Positions 41,556 to 51,111 of a stretch of DNA of 64,000 nucleotides are shown here, piece after piece (positions within the stretch are counted from its first letter, which is position 1; every line of letters begins with the position of its first letter). The position numbers and the translations under genes were made by a program. The stretch is from JAWLHU01 sp049324875 (lineage in GTDB: Bacteria; Bacillota; Sulfobacillia; Symbiobacteriales; Symbiobacteriaceae). The notes below the pieces were generated by a model. The model was not told where the DNA came from and made no database searches. It was given only the letters and a program-made list of their open reading frames with translations. The DNA lies in the NCBI GenBank assembly GCA_049324875.1, contig JBMONC010000006.1:67558-131557 (forward strand), written 5' to 3'.

Positions 41556-43424
41556 TTAGCGCCCCTGCTGCAGTCGCTGCAGGACCTCCTTGTTGACCTC
41601 CTTGCCCTTGGCAATGCGGGCGCGGATGTTGGGGTCCAGGTACTGCTTGCGCAGGCGGATCGACTTGGGGGTCACCTCGACCAGCTCATCCTCAGCGATC
41701 TGCTCCAGCGCCTCCTCGAGGGTGAGCAGCCGCGGGCGCTCCAGCCGCAGCGCCTCGTCGGCGCCAGCGGAGCGGATGTTGGTCAGGTGCTTCGTCTTGC
41801 AGACGTTCACATCCAGGTCGAACTCCCGGCTGTTCTCGCCCACGATCATCCCCACGTAGACCTCGGTGCCGGGCTCGATGAAGAGCACCCCCCGCTCCTG
41901 CACCTGGTAGAGCGCATAGGTGGTAGCGGTGCCTGCCTCCGAGGCGACCAGCGAGCCCCGGAGCCGGGTGGGAATCTCCCCCCGGTAGGGGCCGTAGCCA
42001 TGGAAGAGGTGGTTCATGATCCCGTAGCCCTTGGTCATGGTCAGGAAGTCGGAGCGGAAGCCGATCAGCCCCCGGGCGGGGATCAGGAACTCCAGCCGGA
42101 GCTGACCGTTGCCGTTGTTGGTCATGTTGGTCATCTCGGCCTTCCGGTTCCCCAGCGCCTCCATCACCGTGCCCATAAACTCCTCGGGGATGTCGACGGT
42201 CAGGCTCTCGATTGGCTCCAGCTTGTTGCCATCCTCATCGTAGTGGTAGATGACCTCCGGCTTGGAGACCGCCAGCTCGTAGCCCTCCCGCCGCATGGTC
42301 TCGATCAGGATAGAGAGGTGGAGCTCGCCCCGGCCGGAGACCACGTACGAGTCGGGGGAGTCGGTCTCCTCCACCCGCAGGGCGACGTTCTTCTCCAGCT
42401 CCTTGAAGAGCCGGGCCCGCAGGTGGCGGGAGGTGACGTACTTGCCCTCCTTGCCGGCGAAGGGCGAGTCGTTGGTGCGGAAGGTCATCTGCAGGGTGGG
42501 CTCATCCACCTTGATGGGCGGGAGCGCCACCGGGTTCTCCGGGTCGGTGATCGTCTCGCCGATGTTGACGTTCTCCAGGCCGGTCATGGCGATGATGTCG
42601 CCCACCGTCGCCTCCTCCATCGGCACCCGCTTCAGCCCCTGGAAGCCGAAGAGCTGGGCCGCCTTGAACCGGGCCACGGTGCCGTCCAGCTTGGCCACCG
42701 CCACCTGCTGCCCCGCCCGCACGGTGCCCTGGCGGATCCGGGCAATGGCGACACGGCCGACAAACTCATCGTAGTCCAGGGAGGTGACCATCGCCTGCAG
42801 CGGGGCCTCCGGGTCCCCCTCCGGGCAGGGGATGTGCTCGATGATCGTGTTGAAGATCGGCTGCAGGTCCTTCGCCTCGTCCTCCATCTTGTACTTGGCC
42901 ACCCCGGCCCGGGAGGAGGCGAAGAGCACCGGGTAGTCGATCTGCTCATCGGTGGCGCCCAGCTCGATGAAGAGCTCCAGGATCAGGTCCTGGACCTCCT
43001 CGATCCGCTGGTCGGGCCGGTCGATCTTGTTGATCACCACCACCGGCTTCAGACCAGCCTCCATCGCCTTGCGCAGCACGAACTTGGTCTGTGCCATCGG
43101 CCCCTCGGAGGCGTCCACGATCAGGAGGCAGCCGTCCACCATGGTCATGATCCGCTCCACCTCGCCGGAGAAGTCGGCGTGGCCTGGCGTGTCCACAATG
43201 TTGATCTTGGTTCCCTTATAGATGATACCGGTGTTCTTCGACAGGATCGTAATGCCGCGCTCCCGCTCCAGGTCGTTGGAGTCCATCACCCGCTCCGCCA
43301 CCTGCTCGTTGGCGCGGAAGGTGCCCGACTGGCGGAGGAGACCGTCGACCAGGGTCGTCTTGCCGTGATCGACGTGGGCGATGATCGCCACGTTGCGCAC
43401 ATCGGTCCGCTTCATCTCGCTCAT
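41556..43424 (-). CDS. typA: Ribosome-associated GTPase TypA/BipA
   Basis: A 622-residue translational GTPase that helps ribosome assembly and stress adaptation. The G1 motif is AHVDHGKTT (~residues 14-22), with RERGITI and DTPGHADF following, then NKIDRPDQR. The C-terminal EF-G-like domains include RGLIGFRSDFLTMTKGYGIM. The ATG at 43424 follows AAAGGAGCG; the open frame upstream is not used. It is single and has its own terminator. Confidence 0.95.
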   Translation of the reverse strand: MSEMKRTDVRNVAIIAHVDHGKTTLVDGLLRQSGTFRANEQVAERVMDSNDLERERGITILSKNTGIIYKGTKINIVDTPGHADFSGEVERIMTMVDGCLLIVDASEGPMAQTKFVLRKAMEAGLKPVVVINKIDRPDQRIEEVQDLILELFIELGATDEQIDYPVLFASSRAGVAKYKMEDEAKDLQPIFNTIIEHIPCPEGDPEAPLQAMVTSLDYDEFVGRVAIARIRQGTVRAGQQVAVAKLDGTVARFKAAQLFGFQGLKRVPMEEATVGDIIAMTGLENVNIGETITDPENPVALPPIKVDEPTLQMTFRTNDSPFAGKEGKYVTSRHLRARLFKELEKNVALRVEETDSPDSYVVSGRGELHLSILIETMRREGYELAVSKPEVIYHYDEDGNKLEPIESLTVDIPEEFMGTVMEALGNRKAEMTNMTNNGNGQLRLEFLIPARGLIGFRSDFLTMTKGYGIMNHLFHGYGPYRGEIPTRLRGSLVASEAGTATTYALYQVQERGVLFIEPGTEVYVGMIVGENSREFDLDVNVCKTKHLTNIRSAGADEALRLERPRLLTLEEALEQIAEDELVEVTPKSIRLRKQYLDPNIRARIAKGKEVNKEVLQRLQQGR

Positions 43425-43569
43425 GACGCTCCTTTGGCGAATGATGCCCACATGAATAAGAAGCCCTCCATACAGGCTCCCAACTTTCTTATTATAGAGG
43501 TAGGTCCGCAGAGCTGTCAAAGCCATTCCGCGCCCCGGGCCTGAAATAGTTCCCCGGGGCTCGCATCGT

Positions 43570-43818
43570 TTACAGGACCAGATCCAGCAGGTAGAGGACC
43601 AGCCCCGTCAACCCGCCCGTGGTCACCGCCAGTCGCAGGGCCTGCCGGTTCCGTCGGAGGAAGGCCTCGTCCAGGAAGATGATCGCCCCCCAGGAGGCGC
43701 CCACGGCGAGATAGATGGGAAGGCGTCCCGGGAGGTAGGGCTGCAGGAGGGGAATCGTCATGAAGGCCAGGGGGAGTGCGATCAGGCTTCGGATTACGTT
43801 TCGAAGTGGCTCGTGCAT
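43570..43818 (-). CDS. Small membrane protein, 82 residues
   Basis: A hydrophobic protein with three predicted helices (residues about 10-28, 36-53 and 62-80). No family is recognised. It starts MHEPLRNVIRSLIALPL. It lies downstream of the LCP-like gene on the same strand. Confidence 0.55.
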   Translation of the reverse strand: MHEPLRNVIRSLIALPLAFMTIPLLQPYLPGRLPIYLAVGASWGAIIFLDEAFLRRNRQALRLAVTTGGLTGLVLYLLDLVL

Positions 43819-43830
43819 CCAGGTGCCTCC

Positions 43831-44556
43831 CTATTTTTCCGCAGGCTCGACCGGGTCGGGCTGGAAGAGCTTGTCGACGGCCTCCGCTGTCAGCGCCGGC
43901 AGGGGGACCACCTGCTGCTCCCCATAGCCGTTCCACCGGCCCAGCACCTCGGGGATCGCCATTAGGTCCAGGTCGGTGTCGATCTGGCCGGCCAGCCTCA
44001 GCCCCTCGCTTACGCCGATGTTCGGCTGCCGCTCGCCGGCGGCCACCGAGACGGCCATCAGCACCTGGTAGGCCCGCTCCGGCCCCCGGGCCGCATCCTC
44101 CCGGATGTACGCCACAGCGGCAGGGCCGTCCATCCGCCTGCCCTCCACCTCCACAAAGCCGAAGCCGTTCACCAGCGCCTCCACCACCTGGTAGGGCAGG
44201 AAGAGCCGGTGGTGGACCTGGCGTCGGCCCAACTCCGCCACCTTCTGCTGCACCCGCTTCACATCGCCCCGCTTCTGGAAGACCGCCCGGGCCTCCTCCG
44301 GCGCCGGGAAGAGCACGGCGGTCAGCCGCCCCAACTGGTGGGACTCCTCCACCAGGAGGCCGATCGCCGGACCGCTGGGGCTCTCGGCATCGTAAATCCA
44401 GAGCAGGCTCCGCTCATGCGCCGGCCGCTCCTTCGGTTGGGCCGGCATCAGCATCACCAGCGCCGCCACACCCGCCAGCAGCAGCAGGATGCCGGCCCCC
44501 ATCCAATACAGCACCTTGTACGGGTTCTCCTTCGGCCGCGTTCCCTTCGTCGACAA
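43831..44556 (-). CDS. Membrane-anchored protein, weakly LCP-like
   Basis: About 241 residues with one N-terminal membrane anchor (VLYWMGAGILLLLAGVAAL) and an extracytoplasmic domain. The phrases GRLTAVLFPAPEEAR, FLPYQVVEALVNGFGFVEVE and RRMDGPAAVAYIRE recall LytR-CpsA-Psr proteins that attach polymers to the cell wall. However the catalytic Arg/Asp set is not clearly present, so the assignment is tentative. The start is uncertain; TTG at 44556 is preferred because GGGGGTG precedes it by 8 bp. Confidence 0.45.
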   Translation of the reverse strand: MSTKGTRPKENPYKVLYWMGAGILLLLAGVAALVMLMPAQPKERPAHERSLLWIYDAESPSGPAIGLLVEESHQLGRLTAVLFPAPEEARAVFQKRGDVKRVQQKVAELGRRQVHHRLFLPYQVVEALVNGFGFVEVEGRRMDGPAAVAYIREDAARGPERAYQVLMAVSVAAGERQPNIGVSEGLRLAGQIDTDLDLMAIPEVLGRWNGYGEQQVVPLPALTAEAVDKLFQPDPVEPAEK

Positions 44557-44668
44557 GGATGAAACACCCCCATCCCGAAGGATTCGACATCCACCCCCCC
44601 GCCCCTCCTCCGCCCCGGGGCGCGCGAAGGCCGGAGAGCGGCGCTCTCCAGCCAGGCTCCTCCCGGAG

Positions 44669-45076
44669 CTAGTTGACCCGCCTGACCGACTGGCCGGTCG
44701 CCGGGTCGACGGGCGGCTCGTCGGCCACAATCCGCCACCGGTGCCCCACCGGCGTGATCACCACGTCGTGGAGCGCCTGAAAGACCTCCAGCAGGTCCCG
44801 GTCCTCCACGTAGACCTCGCCGTAGGTCTCCAGGGCGTCCAGGGCCGCCTTGTGCCGGCGGGCAAAGGAGTTCATGGAGCGAACGAAGGCGGGATCCAGC
44901 CCGGTGGCCGACTCCATCTCCACGGTGCAGTGCTCATCGCCGTACTTGCTGGTGAGGAGGGCATGCACCATGCCCAGGATGAAGAAGGCGGTATCGCTCT
45001 CAACGGCTTCCTTCAGCCGCCGGCGCACCCCGGCTCGGTCCAGTCTGATCCGCAGGGTGACCTCCAACCTATCCAC
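44669..45076 (-). CDS. Hypothetical protein, 135 residues
   Basis: A mostly charged soluble protein with no membrane segment or signal. Its start MDRLEVTLRIRLDRAG and later HALLTSKYGDEHCTVEME do not match a family that I recognise. The GTG start follows GAGGGGG by 7 bp. It is upstream of the LCP-like gene on the same strand, 112 bp away. Confidence 0.55.
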   Translation of the reverse strand: MDRLEVTLRIRLDRAGVRRRLKEAVESDTAFFILGMVHALLTSKYGDEHCTVEMESATGLDPAFVRSMNSFARRHKAALDALETYGEVYVEDRDLLEVFQALHDVVITPVGHRWRIVADEPPVDPATGQSVRRVN

Positions 45077-45261
45077 CCCGCAAGCCCCCTCTCATCACCT
45101 ATATACCCACAAATTACCAAAACGATGAGAGGTTGTCAATACCCACCTTCACATCTTGGAAGTGCAAACCAATAGGAGGGTGGCAAAGGGGCCGCTCCCG
45201 CCGTACAGATGGAGCAGAGCAGATCGCTGCACCGCCGCCTCCGGAGGAGGGTCCGGGGGCT

Positions 45262-46194
45262 ATGCCCTATCTTACGGGCTGGCCGATTCGACGGTTCCAG
45301 CCGGGCAGAGGAGCGATCCGAATGGATCGGGCTGCGTGGCGTCTCACTCCGTGGCACATCCGGCGAAGCGGGTTCCCCACCGCCTGGCGGCTGCTCCGGC
45401 AGGGGCAGGCGCGGCGGGGCCCGGTGGAGATCGGCCTGCTGGACAGCGGGGTCGACCTGGAGCATCCCTGCCTCCAGGGGCTGCTCGGCCCGGGCATCAA
45501 CCTGCTGAGCCCCGGGGAGGCCCCCCGGGATGAGCACGGTCACGGCACCCACATCGCCGGCATTCTCGCCCTGGCCTCCGGCACCCTGGCGGAGGGCCTC
45601 TCCCCGGAGCGCCCGCCCCTGCGGATCCGTCCGGTCAAGATCTTCGACGGCAAGGGCTACGGGCGGATCGGCGACATCATCGCCGGGCTCACCTGGTGTG
45701 CCGAGCAGGGCTGCGAGATCATCAACCTGAGCTTCGGGACCGATGGCAGGAGCAGCCGGGCCCTGGCCCGGGCCGTGCGGGAGCTGGAGGAGGCGGGGAT
45801 CCTGCTGGTGGGGGCCGCCGGCAACGACGGCCACCGCGGCGCCGTCGACCTGCCGGGCCGCTACCCTCAGGTGCTGGCGGTGGCCGCCTCCAACCGGCGG
45901 GACCGGCTGGCCCGGTTCTCCAGCCGGGGGCCGGAGGTCGACCTGGTCGCCCCGGGGGCGGGCGTCCTCTCCCTGGCCCCGGGCGGCGGCCTCTGCCGGA
46001 TGAGCGGCACCTCCATGGCCGCCCCCCACGTCACCGCGGCGGCGGCACTGCTGCTCTCCGCCGAGCCGCACCTGAAGCCGGCGGCGGTGAAGGCCCGGCT
46101 CAGGCGGACGGCTGAGTGGCTGCCCCTGATCCCCGCCCTCGCCCAGGGGGCCGGGCTCCTCCGGGCGGACCGGCTCCTGCGGGGCCACCCATGA
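45262..46194 (+). CDS. Subtilisin-like serine protease (S8), no signal peptide
   Basis: A 310-residue S8 peptidase. The catalytic triad is Asp61 (GLLDSGVD), His94 (HGHGTHIAG) and Ser251 (MSGTSMAAPHV), with the oxyanion Asn188 in GAAGNDG. There is no signal peptide and no long propeptide, which suggests an intracellular subtilisin acting on cytosolic proteins, possibly in sporulation or starvation. The ATG at 45262 follows GGAGGAGGG by about 10 bp. It converges with dinB, 14 bp away, and shares a hairpin with it. Confidence 0.85.
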   Translation: MPYLTGWPIRRFQPGRGAIRMDRAAWRLTPWHIRRSGFPTAWRLLRQGQARRGPVEIGLLDSGVDLEHPCLQGLLGPGINLLSPGEAPRDEHGHGTHIAGILALASGTLAEGLSPERPPLRIRPVKIFDGKGYGRIGDIIAGLTWCAEQGCEIINLSFGTDGRSSRALARAVRELEEAGILLVGAAGNDGHRGAVDLPGRYPQVLAVAASNRRDRLARFSSRGPEVDLVAPGAGVLSLAPGGGLCRMSGTSMAAPHVTAAAALLLSAEPHLKPAAVKARLRRTAEWLPLIPALAQGAGLLRADRLLRGHP

Positions 46195-46196
46195 AG

Positions 46197-46229
46197 CAGG
46201 CCCCCTGCCTAGATCGGCAGGCGGGCCTG
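46197..46229. terminator. Shared terminator hairpin of the subtilase and dinB genes
   Basis: CAGGCCCCCTGCC at 46197-46209 pairs, with one bulged base, with GGCAGGCGGGCCTG at 46216-46229. It includes the stop codon of dinB. It probably serves both converging transcripts. Confidence 0.6.
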
Positions 46230-47315
46230 TATCATCTCGCCCCGATGGACAAAGTTGTGGACCGAGAGCCCCAGGAGGCGGACCTTCCGCCCCTCCCACT
46301 CCACCCGGGCGAAGATCTCCCGGGCGGCACGGCCGATCTCCGCCGGGTCGTCGGTGGGCGTGGGGAGCGTCTGGCTGCGGGTGATCTGCTGGAAGTCGCC
46401 CCCCTTGGGCCCCCCCTCGATGAAGACGTTCCACTTGATCTTCACCGTCACCGTGCGGGCCGCCACCTGCTGCCGCTTCATCTCGGCGGCCAGGTTGGCG
46501 GCGTACTGCTCCAGCAGCCCCGCCAGATGGGCCCGGTCGGTCTGGTCGACGGGAAAGGTGTTCTCCTCCCCGATCGACTTGGCCTCGTGGGTGGTGACCA
46601 CGGGGCGGGTATCGATCCCCTGGGCCAGCAGGATCAGCTCATCGGCCCGGCGGCCGAAGTGCTTGCGCAGCACCTCCGGGTCGTAGGCCAGCAGGTCGGC
46701 GCAGGTGGTGATCCCCAGCGCCTTCAGCGCCTGCTCGCTGGCCGGCCCCACCCCGTGGATCCGCCGGACCGGCAGCGGCGGGAGCAGCTGCTGGGCCCGC
46801 TCCCAGGTGATCACCGTCAGCCCGTCCGGCTTCTCCATGTCGGAGGCCATCTTGGCCAGGAACTTGCAGTAGGAGACGCCCACCGATGCGGTCAGCCGCA
46901 GCTCGCTGCGGATCGCCTCCTTCAGCGCCCGTCCCACCGCCAGCGCATCCTGCCCCGTCACATCCAGGTAGGCCTCATCGATCGACATCGGCTCGATCAC
47001 CTCGGTGTACCGGCGCATGATCTGCCGGACCTGCCGCCCCACCTCGGCGTACTTGGCCATGTTGGGCCGGACGAAGACCGCCTGCGGGCAGAGCCGGAGC
47101 GCCTCCCGGGAGGGCATGGCCGACCGGACGCCGAACTTGCGCGCCTCATAGGAGCAGGTGGAGACCACCCCGCGCGAGTTGGGCGACCCGCCCACGATGA
47201 CGGGCCTGCCCCGCAGGCGCGGGTTGTCCCGCTGCTCCACCGCTGCGAAGAAGGCGTCCATATCCAGGTGGATCACCCAGAGGTCGGTCCGCTGACCGGC
47301 CAGCGCATCTGCCAT
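46209..47315 (-). CDS. dinB: DNA polymerase IV (DinB/Y family)
   Basis: A 368-residue Y-family translesion polymerase. Catalytic residues are in HLDMDAFFAAVEQ (first Asp) and MSIDEAYLDVTG (Asp-Glu pair). The RIHGVGPASEQALKALGI stretch is a helix-hairpin-helix of the thumb, followed by the little-finger domain. Its lack of a proofreading domain fits error-prone synthesis past lesions. The ATG at 47315 is preferred because MADALAGQ begins the conserved protein; upstream Met residues are in poor context. Confidence 0.9.
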   Translation of the reverse strand: MADALAGQRTDLWVIHLDMDAFFAAVEQRDNPRLRGRPVIVGGSPNSRGVVSTCSYEARKFGVRSAMPSREALRLCPQAVFVRPNMAKYAEVGRQVRQIMRRYTEVIEPMSIDEAYLDVTGQDALAVGRALKEAIRSELRLTASVGVSYCKFLAKMASDMEKPDGLTVITWERAQQLLPPLPVRRIHGVGPASEQALKALGITTCADLLAYDPEVLRKHFGRRADELILLAQGIDTRPVVTTHEAKSIGEENTFPVDQTDRAHLAGLLEQYAANLAAEMKRQQVAARTVTVKIKWNVFIEGGPKGGDFQQITRSQTLPTPTDDPAEIGRAAREIFARVEWEGRKVRLLGLSVHNFVHRGEMIQARLPI

Positions 47316-47430
47316 GCCCCATCCCCATCCGCCCATGGATTCATTGGAATAGTACCATACCGTACAATTGTTCGCCACCCCTTGAAGAAGCCCCCCGCCC
47401 GGCGTTCCCGCCGGACAGGAGGCTCCCTCC

Positions 47431-48792
47431 TCAAGCCAGCTCGGCCACCAGCGCCTTGAAGTGCCGCCCCCGCTCCTCGAAGTTCCGGTAGGCATCAAAG
47501 GAGGCGCAGCCGGGCGAGAGCAGCACGTTGTCGCCGGGCGCTGCCGCCCGGTGGGCCAGCCGGACCGCCTCCGCCATGTCGGCCGCCCGGTGGACGGGCC
47601 CGGCGTAGCCGCCCCGCCGCACCGCCTCCTCGATCTTCGGGGCGGTGGGACCGGTCAGGATCAGCACCTTCACCTTCGCCGCCACCAGCGGGGCCATCGG
47701 GTCGAAGGGGATCCCCTTGTCGGAGCCGCCGGCGATCAGCACGATGGGCGCCCCCAGGGTGGTCAGCGCCGCCACCGCCTCCGCCGGGGAGGTGGCCTTC
47801 GAGTCGTTGTACCACCTCGCCCCGTTCAGCACCCGGACCGGCTCCAGCCGGTGCTCCACCCCGGTGAAGCTGGTCAGCACCTCCCGCACGGCGCTCATGG
47901 GGGCGCCCGCCAGGTAGGTGGCGGCCATGGCGGCCAGCACGTTCTCCTGGTTGTGCAGCCCGGGCAGCTGGATCTCCTCCACCCGCAGGGTGGGGTACTC
48001 CCGCCCCTCCCGCCGCCAGATCACCTCGCCCTGGCGGATGAAGGCGGCGTTCTCCCCGCCCGGGTCGCCCTGCCGGCTGAAGAAGAGCACCCGCCCCCGG
48101 GCCTCGTCGGCGAAGGCGCGCACCGTCTCGTCGTCGTGGTTGAGCACCGCCCAGTCCTCCGCCGCCTGGTGGCGGATGATCTGCCGCTTCGCCGCCACGT
48201 ACTCCTCCATCGAGGCGTGGATATCCAGATGGTTCGGGGTCAGGTTGGTGACCACGGCGATCCGGGGGGAGCGGCGGACCAGTTGCAGCTGGAAGGAGGA
48301 GAGCTCCAGCACCACCGCCGCCTCCGCCGGGATCTCTTCCACCTGCTCGATCAGCGGGGTGCCGATATTGCCCCCCACGAAGGTCTCCCGCCCCGACGCC
48401 TTCAGGATCTCGCCGATCAGCGTGGTGGTGGTGGTCTTGCCGGCGCTGCCGGTTATCCCCACCACCGGGGCGCGGCAGAGATCCATCACCAGGCCGATCT
48501 CGCCGGTGATCACCGCCCCCCGCTCCCGCGCCGCCTGGATCTCCGGCAGGTGCTTGGGCATCCCGGGGGTGAGAAAGATCAGATCAGCCCCCGCCAGGGG
48601 GGCCAGGTAGCCATCCCCGGTGGCGAGGCGGACGCCCAGCCCCTCCAGCTCCTGCGCCCGGTCCCCGAGATCGGCGGCGGAGCGCCGGTCGCAGGCCACC
48701 ACCTGCGCCCCCTTGCGCCGGAGATAGCGGATCAGGGCGATGTTGGAGATGCCGACCCCCACCACCACCGCGTGCTTTCCCTGAAGCTCCAC
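47431..48792 (-). CDS. murD: UDP-N-acetylmuramoylalanine-D-glutamate ligase
   Basis: A 453-residue cytosolic ligase that adds D-glutamate to UDP-MurNAc-L-Ala in peptidoglycan synthesis. It shows the Mur-ligase ATP-binding GITGSAGKTTTTT (~112-124), NLTPNHLDIHASMEEYVAAK, HRLEPVRVLNGARWYNDSKATSP and the C-terminal DAYRNFEERGRHFKALV. The GTG start follows AGGAGG by 9 bp. It stands alone outside a dcw cluster in this window, and a second copy elsewhere is possible. Confidence 0.93.
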   Translation of the reverse strand: MELQGKHAVVVGVGISNIALIRYLRRKGAQVVACDRRSAADLGDRAQELEGLGVRLATGDGYLAPLAGADLIFLTPGMPKHLPEIQAARERGAVITGEIGLVMDLCRAPVVGITGSAGKTTTTTLIGEILKASGRETFVGGNIGTPLIEQVEEIPAEAAVVLELSSFQLQLVRRSPRIAVVTNLTPNHLDIHASMEEYVAAKRQIIRHQAAEDWAVLNHDDETVRAFADEARGRVLFFSRQGDPGGENAAFIRQGEVIWRREGREYPTLRVEEIQLPGLHNQENVLAAMAATYLAGAPMSAVREVLTSFTGVEHRLEPVRVLNGARWYNDSKATSPAEAVAALTTLGAPIVLIAGGSDKGIPFDPMAPLVAAKVKVLILTGPTAPKIEEAVRRGGYAGPVHRAADMAEAVRLAHRAAAPGDNVLLSPGCASFDAYRNFEERGRHFKALVAELA

Positions 48793-48827
48793 GAACTCGT
48801 ACCTCCTTGGACAGATGCGGAAAGAAA

Positions 48828-48859
48828 GACCCGATGGGAGGGTTTCGCCCCATCGGGTC
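48828..48859 (-). terminator. Terminator of the aminotransferase gene
   Basis: GACCCGATGGG at 48828-48838 pairs with CCCATCGGGTC at 48849-48859; on the minus strand it is followed by TTTCTTTCC. It lies just past the stop at 48871. Confidence 0.85.
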
Positions 48860-48870
48860 GGATCTTCCTG

Positions 48871-50067
48871 CTACTTCACTTCCGACAGCAGCCGTTCGAT
48901 GCGGTTGATGCCCTCGTCGATCCGCTCCATCGAGGTGGCGTAGGAGAAGCGGATGTAGGCGGGCGAGCCGAAGCCGCTCCCCGGCACCACCGCCGTCTGC
49001 GCCTCCTCCAGGATCACCTCGGCCAGGTCGTCGGAGTTGGCGATCTTCCGCCCCTTGACCGTCTTGCCGAAGAGGCCGGAGACGTCCGGGAAGAGGTAGA
49101 AGGCGCCCTGGGGGGCCACGGTGATCGAGAAGCCGGGCAGCCGGTTCAGCCGGGCCATCATGTGGGTGCGGCGCCGGTCGAACTCGGCCCGCATCGCCTC
49201 CACCGGCTCCTGGGAGCCCTTCAGCGCCTCCACCGCCGCCTTCTGGGAGATGGAGGAGGGGCCGGAGGTGGAGTGGGACTGCAGGTCGGCCATCGCCTTG
49301 GCGTAGATGGTCTCGGAGGCGGTGTAGCCGATCCGCCAGCCGGTCATGGCGTAGGCCTTGGACATGCCGTTGACGGTGATCGTCCGCTTCTTCACCTCAT
49401 CGCCCAGGGTGGCGATGGAGACGTGCTCCGCCCCGTCGTAGAGCAGCTTCTCGTACATCTCGTCGGTGACGATGATCAGGTCCTTCTCCACCGCCAGCTC
49501 GGCGATCGCCTGTAGCTCCGCCCGGGTGTAGACCGCACCGGTCGGGTTGCTGGGGCTGTTCAGGTTGATCGCCCGGCTCCGGGGGGTCAGCTTCTCCCGG
49601 ATCTGGTCGGCGGTCATCTTGAAGCCGTTGGAGCCGTCGGTCTCCACCACCACCGGGACGCCGCCCGCCATCCGGATCATCTCCGGGTAGCTCACCCAGT
49701 AGGGCGCCTGGAGGATCACCTCTTCGCCCGGGTCCAGCAGCACCTGGTAGGCGTTGTAGAGCGACTGCTTCGCCCCGTTGGAGACCACGATCTGCTCGGG
49801 CTTGTAGGAGAGGCCGTTCTCCTTCTGCAGCTTCTCGCAGATCGCCTTCCGCAGCTCCAGGGTGCCGGCGGCGGGGGTGTACTTGGTCTCGCCCCGGTTG
49901 ATCGCCCCGATGCCGGCCGCCTTGATGTGGTCCGGGGTGTCAAAGTCGGGCTCGCCCACGGAGAAGTTGACGACGTCGATCCCCTCGGCCAACATCTGCT
50001 TGGACTTGCTATCGATCGCCATGGTCGGGGAGGGCGTAATCGCCCGGGCACGGGCTGACAAGCGCAT
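48871..50067 (-). CDS. Aspartate aminotransferase, class I PLP enzyme
   Basis: A 398-residue pyridoxal-phosphate enzyme of the aspartate/tyrosine aminotransferase class Ib. The PLP lysine is in NGMSKAYAMTGWRIGY (~residue 236). The substrate and cofactor motifs SNGAKQSLYNAYQ, NLNSPSNPTGAVYT and PQGAFYLFPDVSG support assignment to prokaryotic aspartate aminotransferases. Arginine near the C terminus (PAYIRFSYATSMERIDEG) binds the substrate carboxylate. It has its own terminator. Confidence 0.92.
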   Translation of the reverse strand: MRLSARARAITPSPTMAIDSKSKQMLAEGIDVVNFSVGEPDFDTPDHIKAAGIGAINRGETKYTPAAGTLELRKAICEKLQKENGLSYKPEQIVVSNGAKQSLYNAYQVLLDPGEEVILQAPYWVSYPEMIRMAGGVPVVVETDGSNGFKMTADQIREKLTPRSRAINLNSPSNPTGAVYTRAELQAIAELAVEKDLIIVTDEMYEKLLYDGAEHVSIATLGDEVKKRTITVNGMSKAYAMTGWRIGYTASETIYAKAMADLQSHSTSGPSSISQKAAVEALKGSQEPVEAMRAEFDRRRTHMMARLNRLPGFSITVAPQGAFYLFPDVSGLFGKTVKGRKIANSDDLAEVILEEAQTAVVPGSGFGSPAYIRFSYATSMERIDEGINRIERLLSEVK

Positions 50068-50199
50068 GTTGGCTCAGTCTCCTCTCGGCGGATGCTTTTA
50101 ATAGGGTAGTATACTAGAGGATAGACGTCATGCCTAGAGAACATTCACGAATGCATAAAACTCCTGTGAATGCCGGGGATTCGTCAGGCAAATCTTGCG

Positions 50200-50991
50200 T
50201 CAGTGGTCCTCGTGGTCGTGATCATGGTCGTGCTCCTCGGTCTGGGGGAGGACGCCGGTCGCCTCCACCGCCTCGTCGAAGACCTGGATCAGGTGCTCCA
50301 GCCCCGCCTCCCGGGCCACCTCGCCGCCCGCCTTGAACCAGTAGTAGGCAGGGCCGAACCGGTCCTGCTGGTACATGATCTGCCCCATGCGCAGGTAGGC
50401 GATGGCCACCAGCCCCACATCGCCGGACTCCTTGGCCAGGGCGACGGCGCTCCGCCCCAGCTCCTCTGCCTCCTCATACCGCTCCAGGTAGCTCTGCAGC
50501 AGGGCGAGGCTGGCGGTGGCCTGCGCCCGCAGCACCGTCTCCCCCAGCTCCCGGGCGATCCCCTCCGCCCGCTCCATCAGCTGGGCGGCCTCTACATACT
50601 CCCCCATCTCCATCAGGATATTCCCCTGGACCGCCAGGGCTGCCGCCTGCGCGAGCGCATCGCCCGCCGCCCCCGCACCCACCGCCGCCATCTCCAGGTA
50701 GAGCAGCGCCTGGTCGGGCCGCCCCTGTTGGTGCAGAGCCTGGCCGATGCCCATCTCCGCCCGGTGGATCTCCGGCAGGTGGTGCTCCCGGGCCAGGGTG
50801 AGCGCCTCGCCGTAGTGGGTCAGGCTGGCCATGGGGTCGGTCAGGTACCAGAGCAGGGTGTCGGCCGTCTTCAGCTCCAGGGCGAAGCGATCCGCAGGGG
50901 CCAGGTCGCCGGTCAGGGCCTGCTGCATCTGCTGCAAGGCTTCCCCCACACGGCCGCCGGCGATCAGCTGATCAAAGGCGGTGAGATCCAT
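50200..50991 (-). CDS. TPR-repeat protein with His/Asp-rich C terminus
   Basis: A 263-residue cytosolic all-helical protein with about five TPR-like repeats (for example ALTLAREHHLPEIHRAEMGI, ALLYLEMAAVGAGAAGDALA, QAAALAVQGNILMEMGEYVE). The C terminus ends in a histidine/aspartate stretch (EEHDHDHDHEDH), a possible metal-binding tail. Such proteins scaffold protein complexes. No partner is evident; it lies upstream of nothing recognisable on its strand. Confidence 0.65.
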   Translation of the reverse strand: MDLTAFDQLIAGGRVGEALQQMQQALTGDLAPADRFALELKTADTLLWYLTDPMASLTHYGEALTLAREHHLPEIHRAEMGIGQALHQQGRPDQALLYLEMAAVGAGAAGDALAQAAALAVQGNILMEMGEYVEAAQLMERAEGIARELGETVLRAQATASLALLQSYLERYEEAEELGRSAVALAKESGDVGLVAIAYLRMGQIMYQQDRFGPAYYWFKAGGEVAREAGLEHLIQVFDEAVEATGVLPQTEEHDHDHDHEDH

Positions 50992-51111
50992 GGCGCTCTC
51001 TCCTTCTGATGCTTGTCCCTGTCAGTATACCCTCCCGGGGATCGGGCTGCCAGTCTCCGCCCTTTCGAAAGGGGAGAGGCGGCGCACGATCTGCGCCGCC
51101 TCCTCTCACCG

